From contig CAMLFJ010000032.1 of assembly GCA_946479205.1 (NCBI GenBank), positions 1 to 13,229 on the forward strand: DNA of 13,229 bases, written 5' to 3'. This DNA is from an uncultured bacterium (GTDB taxonomy: Bacteria > Methylomirabilota > Methylomirabilia > Rokubacteriales > CSP1-6). The notes beneath the pieces are model-generated. The model did not search any database and was not told the DNA's origin. It worked only from the letters and a program-made list of their open reading frames with translations. Positions 13,178 through 13,229 of the stretch are shown here, one piece after another (within the stretch, counting starts at the first letter, position 1; the number at the start of each line of letters is the position of its first letter). Made by a program: the position numbers and the translations under genes.

Positions 13178-13229
13178 GTGAAGGCCGGGCAGCGCGACAT
13201 CGTGGTGACCATCGATGGCCCGGCGGGCG
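13178..13229 (+). CDS. cmk: Cytidylate kinase, first 17 codons; rest outside window
   Basis: From a GTG at 13178 the frame stays open to the window edge and reads KAGQRDIVVTIDGPAG after the start. VTIDGPAG is the opening strand and the first part of the P-loop (GPAGxGKS) of bacterial cytidylate kinases, which phosphorylate CMP and dCMP. A GAGGG (13163-13167) stands 10 bases before the start, overlapping the tyrA stop. In many genomes the order is tyrA-aroA-cmk; here cmk follows tyrA directly. The call rests on 17 residues and genome context only, so another P-loop kinase cannot be fully excluded. Confidence 0.8.
   Translation, partial: MKAGQRDIVVTIDGPAG

Overview
The window is one 13.2 kb stretch of very GC-rich DNA (about 70% by eye) from a Gram-negative bacterium. 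Every recognisable gene is on the + strand and packed almost end to end. The lipopolysaccharide (LPS) heptose genes require an outer membrane. GC content, gene style and the scpA-scpB-rluB-pheA-hisC-tyrA-cmk order would suit a Rokubacteria/Methylomirabilota or deltaproteobacterial-type genome. That placement is inference; nothing here fixes the taxon.

Layout. (1) 3-2739: three family-4 (GT-B) glycosyltransferases with 1-4 base overlaps; the first is cut by the window edge and the third resembles WaaG. (2) 2740-2823: an 84-base gap with a weak hairpin and a good sigma70-type promoter. (3) 2824-4925: gmhB, hldA (rfaE1) and hldC (rfaE2), three consecutive steps from heptose-7-phosphate to ADP-heptose. 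(4) 4926-5013: a gap holding the first copy of a 36-base hairpin repeat. (5) 5014-7828: a WaaC-like heptosyltransferase, a WaaE/KdtX-like family-2 glycosyltransferase and trpS, coupled by 4-base overlaps. (6) 7829-7898: a gap holding the second hairpin copy. (7) 7899-10072: scpA, scpB and rluB, all overlapping. (8) 10073-10125: a short gap with a promoter. (9) 10126-13229: pheA, hisC, tyrA and the first 17 codons of cmk.

How they work together. Region 3 makes the ADP-heptose donor that the WaaC-like enzyme in region 5 would use, and the other glycosyltransferases would extend the LPS core. trpS, scpA/scpB and rluB are housekeeping genes for tryptophan charging, the SMC condensin and 23S rRNA pseudouridylation. 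pheA, hisC and tyrA convert chorismate/prephenate to phenylalanine and tyrosine.

I see no mobile element, CRISPR array, tRNA or rRNA, and no undescribed multi-gene system. The points worth a second look are small: a two-copy hairpin repeat placed 34-35 bases after two stop codons; an rluB gene with no ATG/GTG/TTG start before its conserved N-terminus; a TrpRS with a cysteine pattern close to the Thermotoga [4Fe-4S] TrpRS; and a probably leaderless gmhB transcript.
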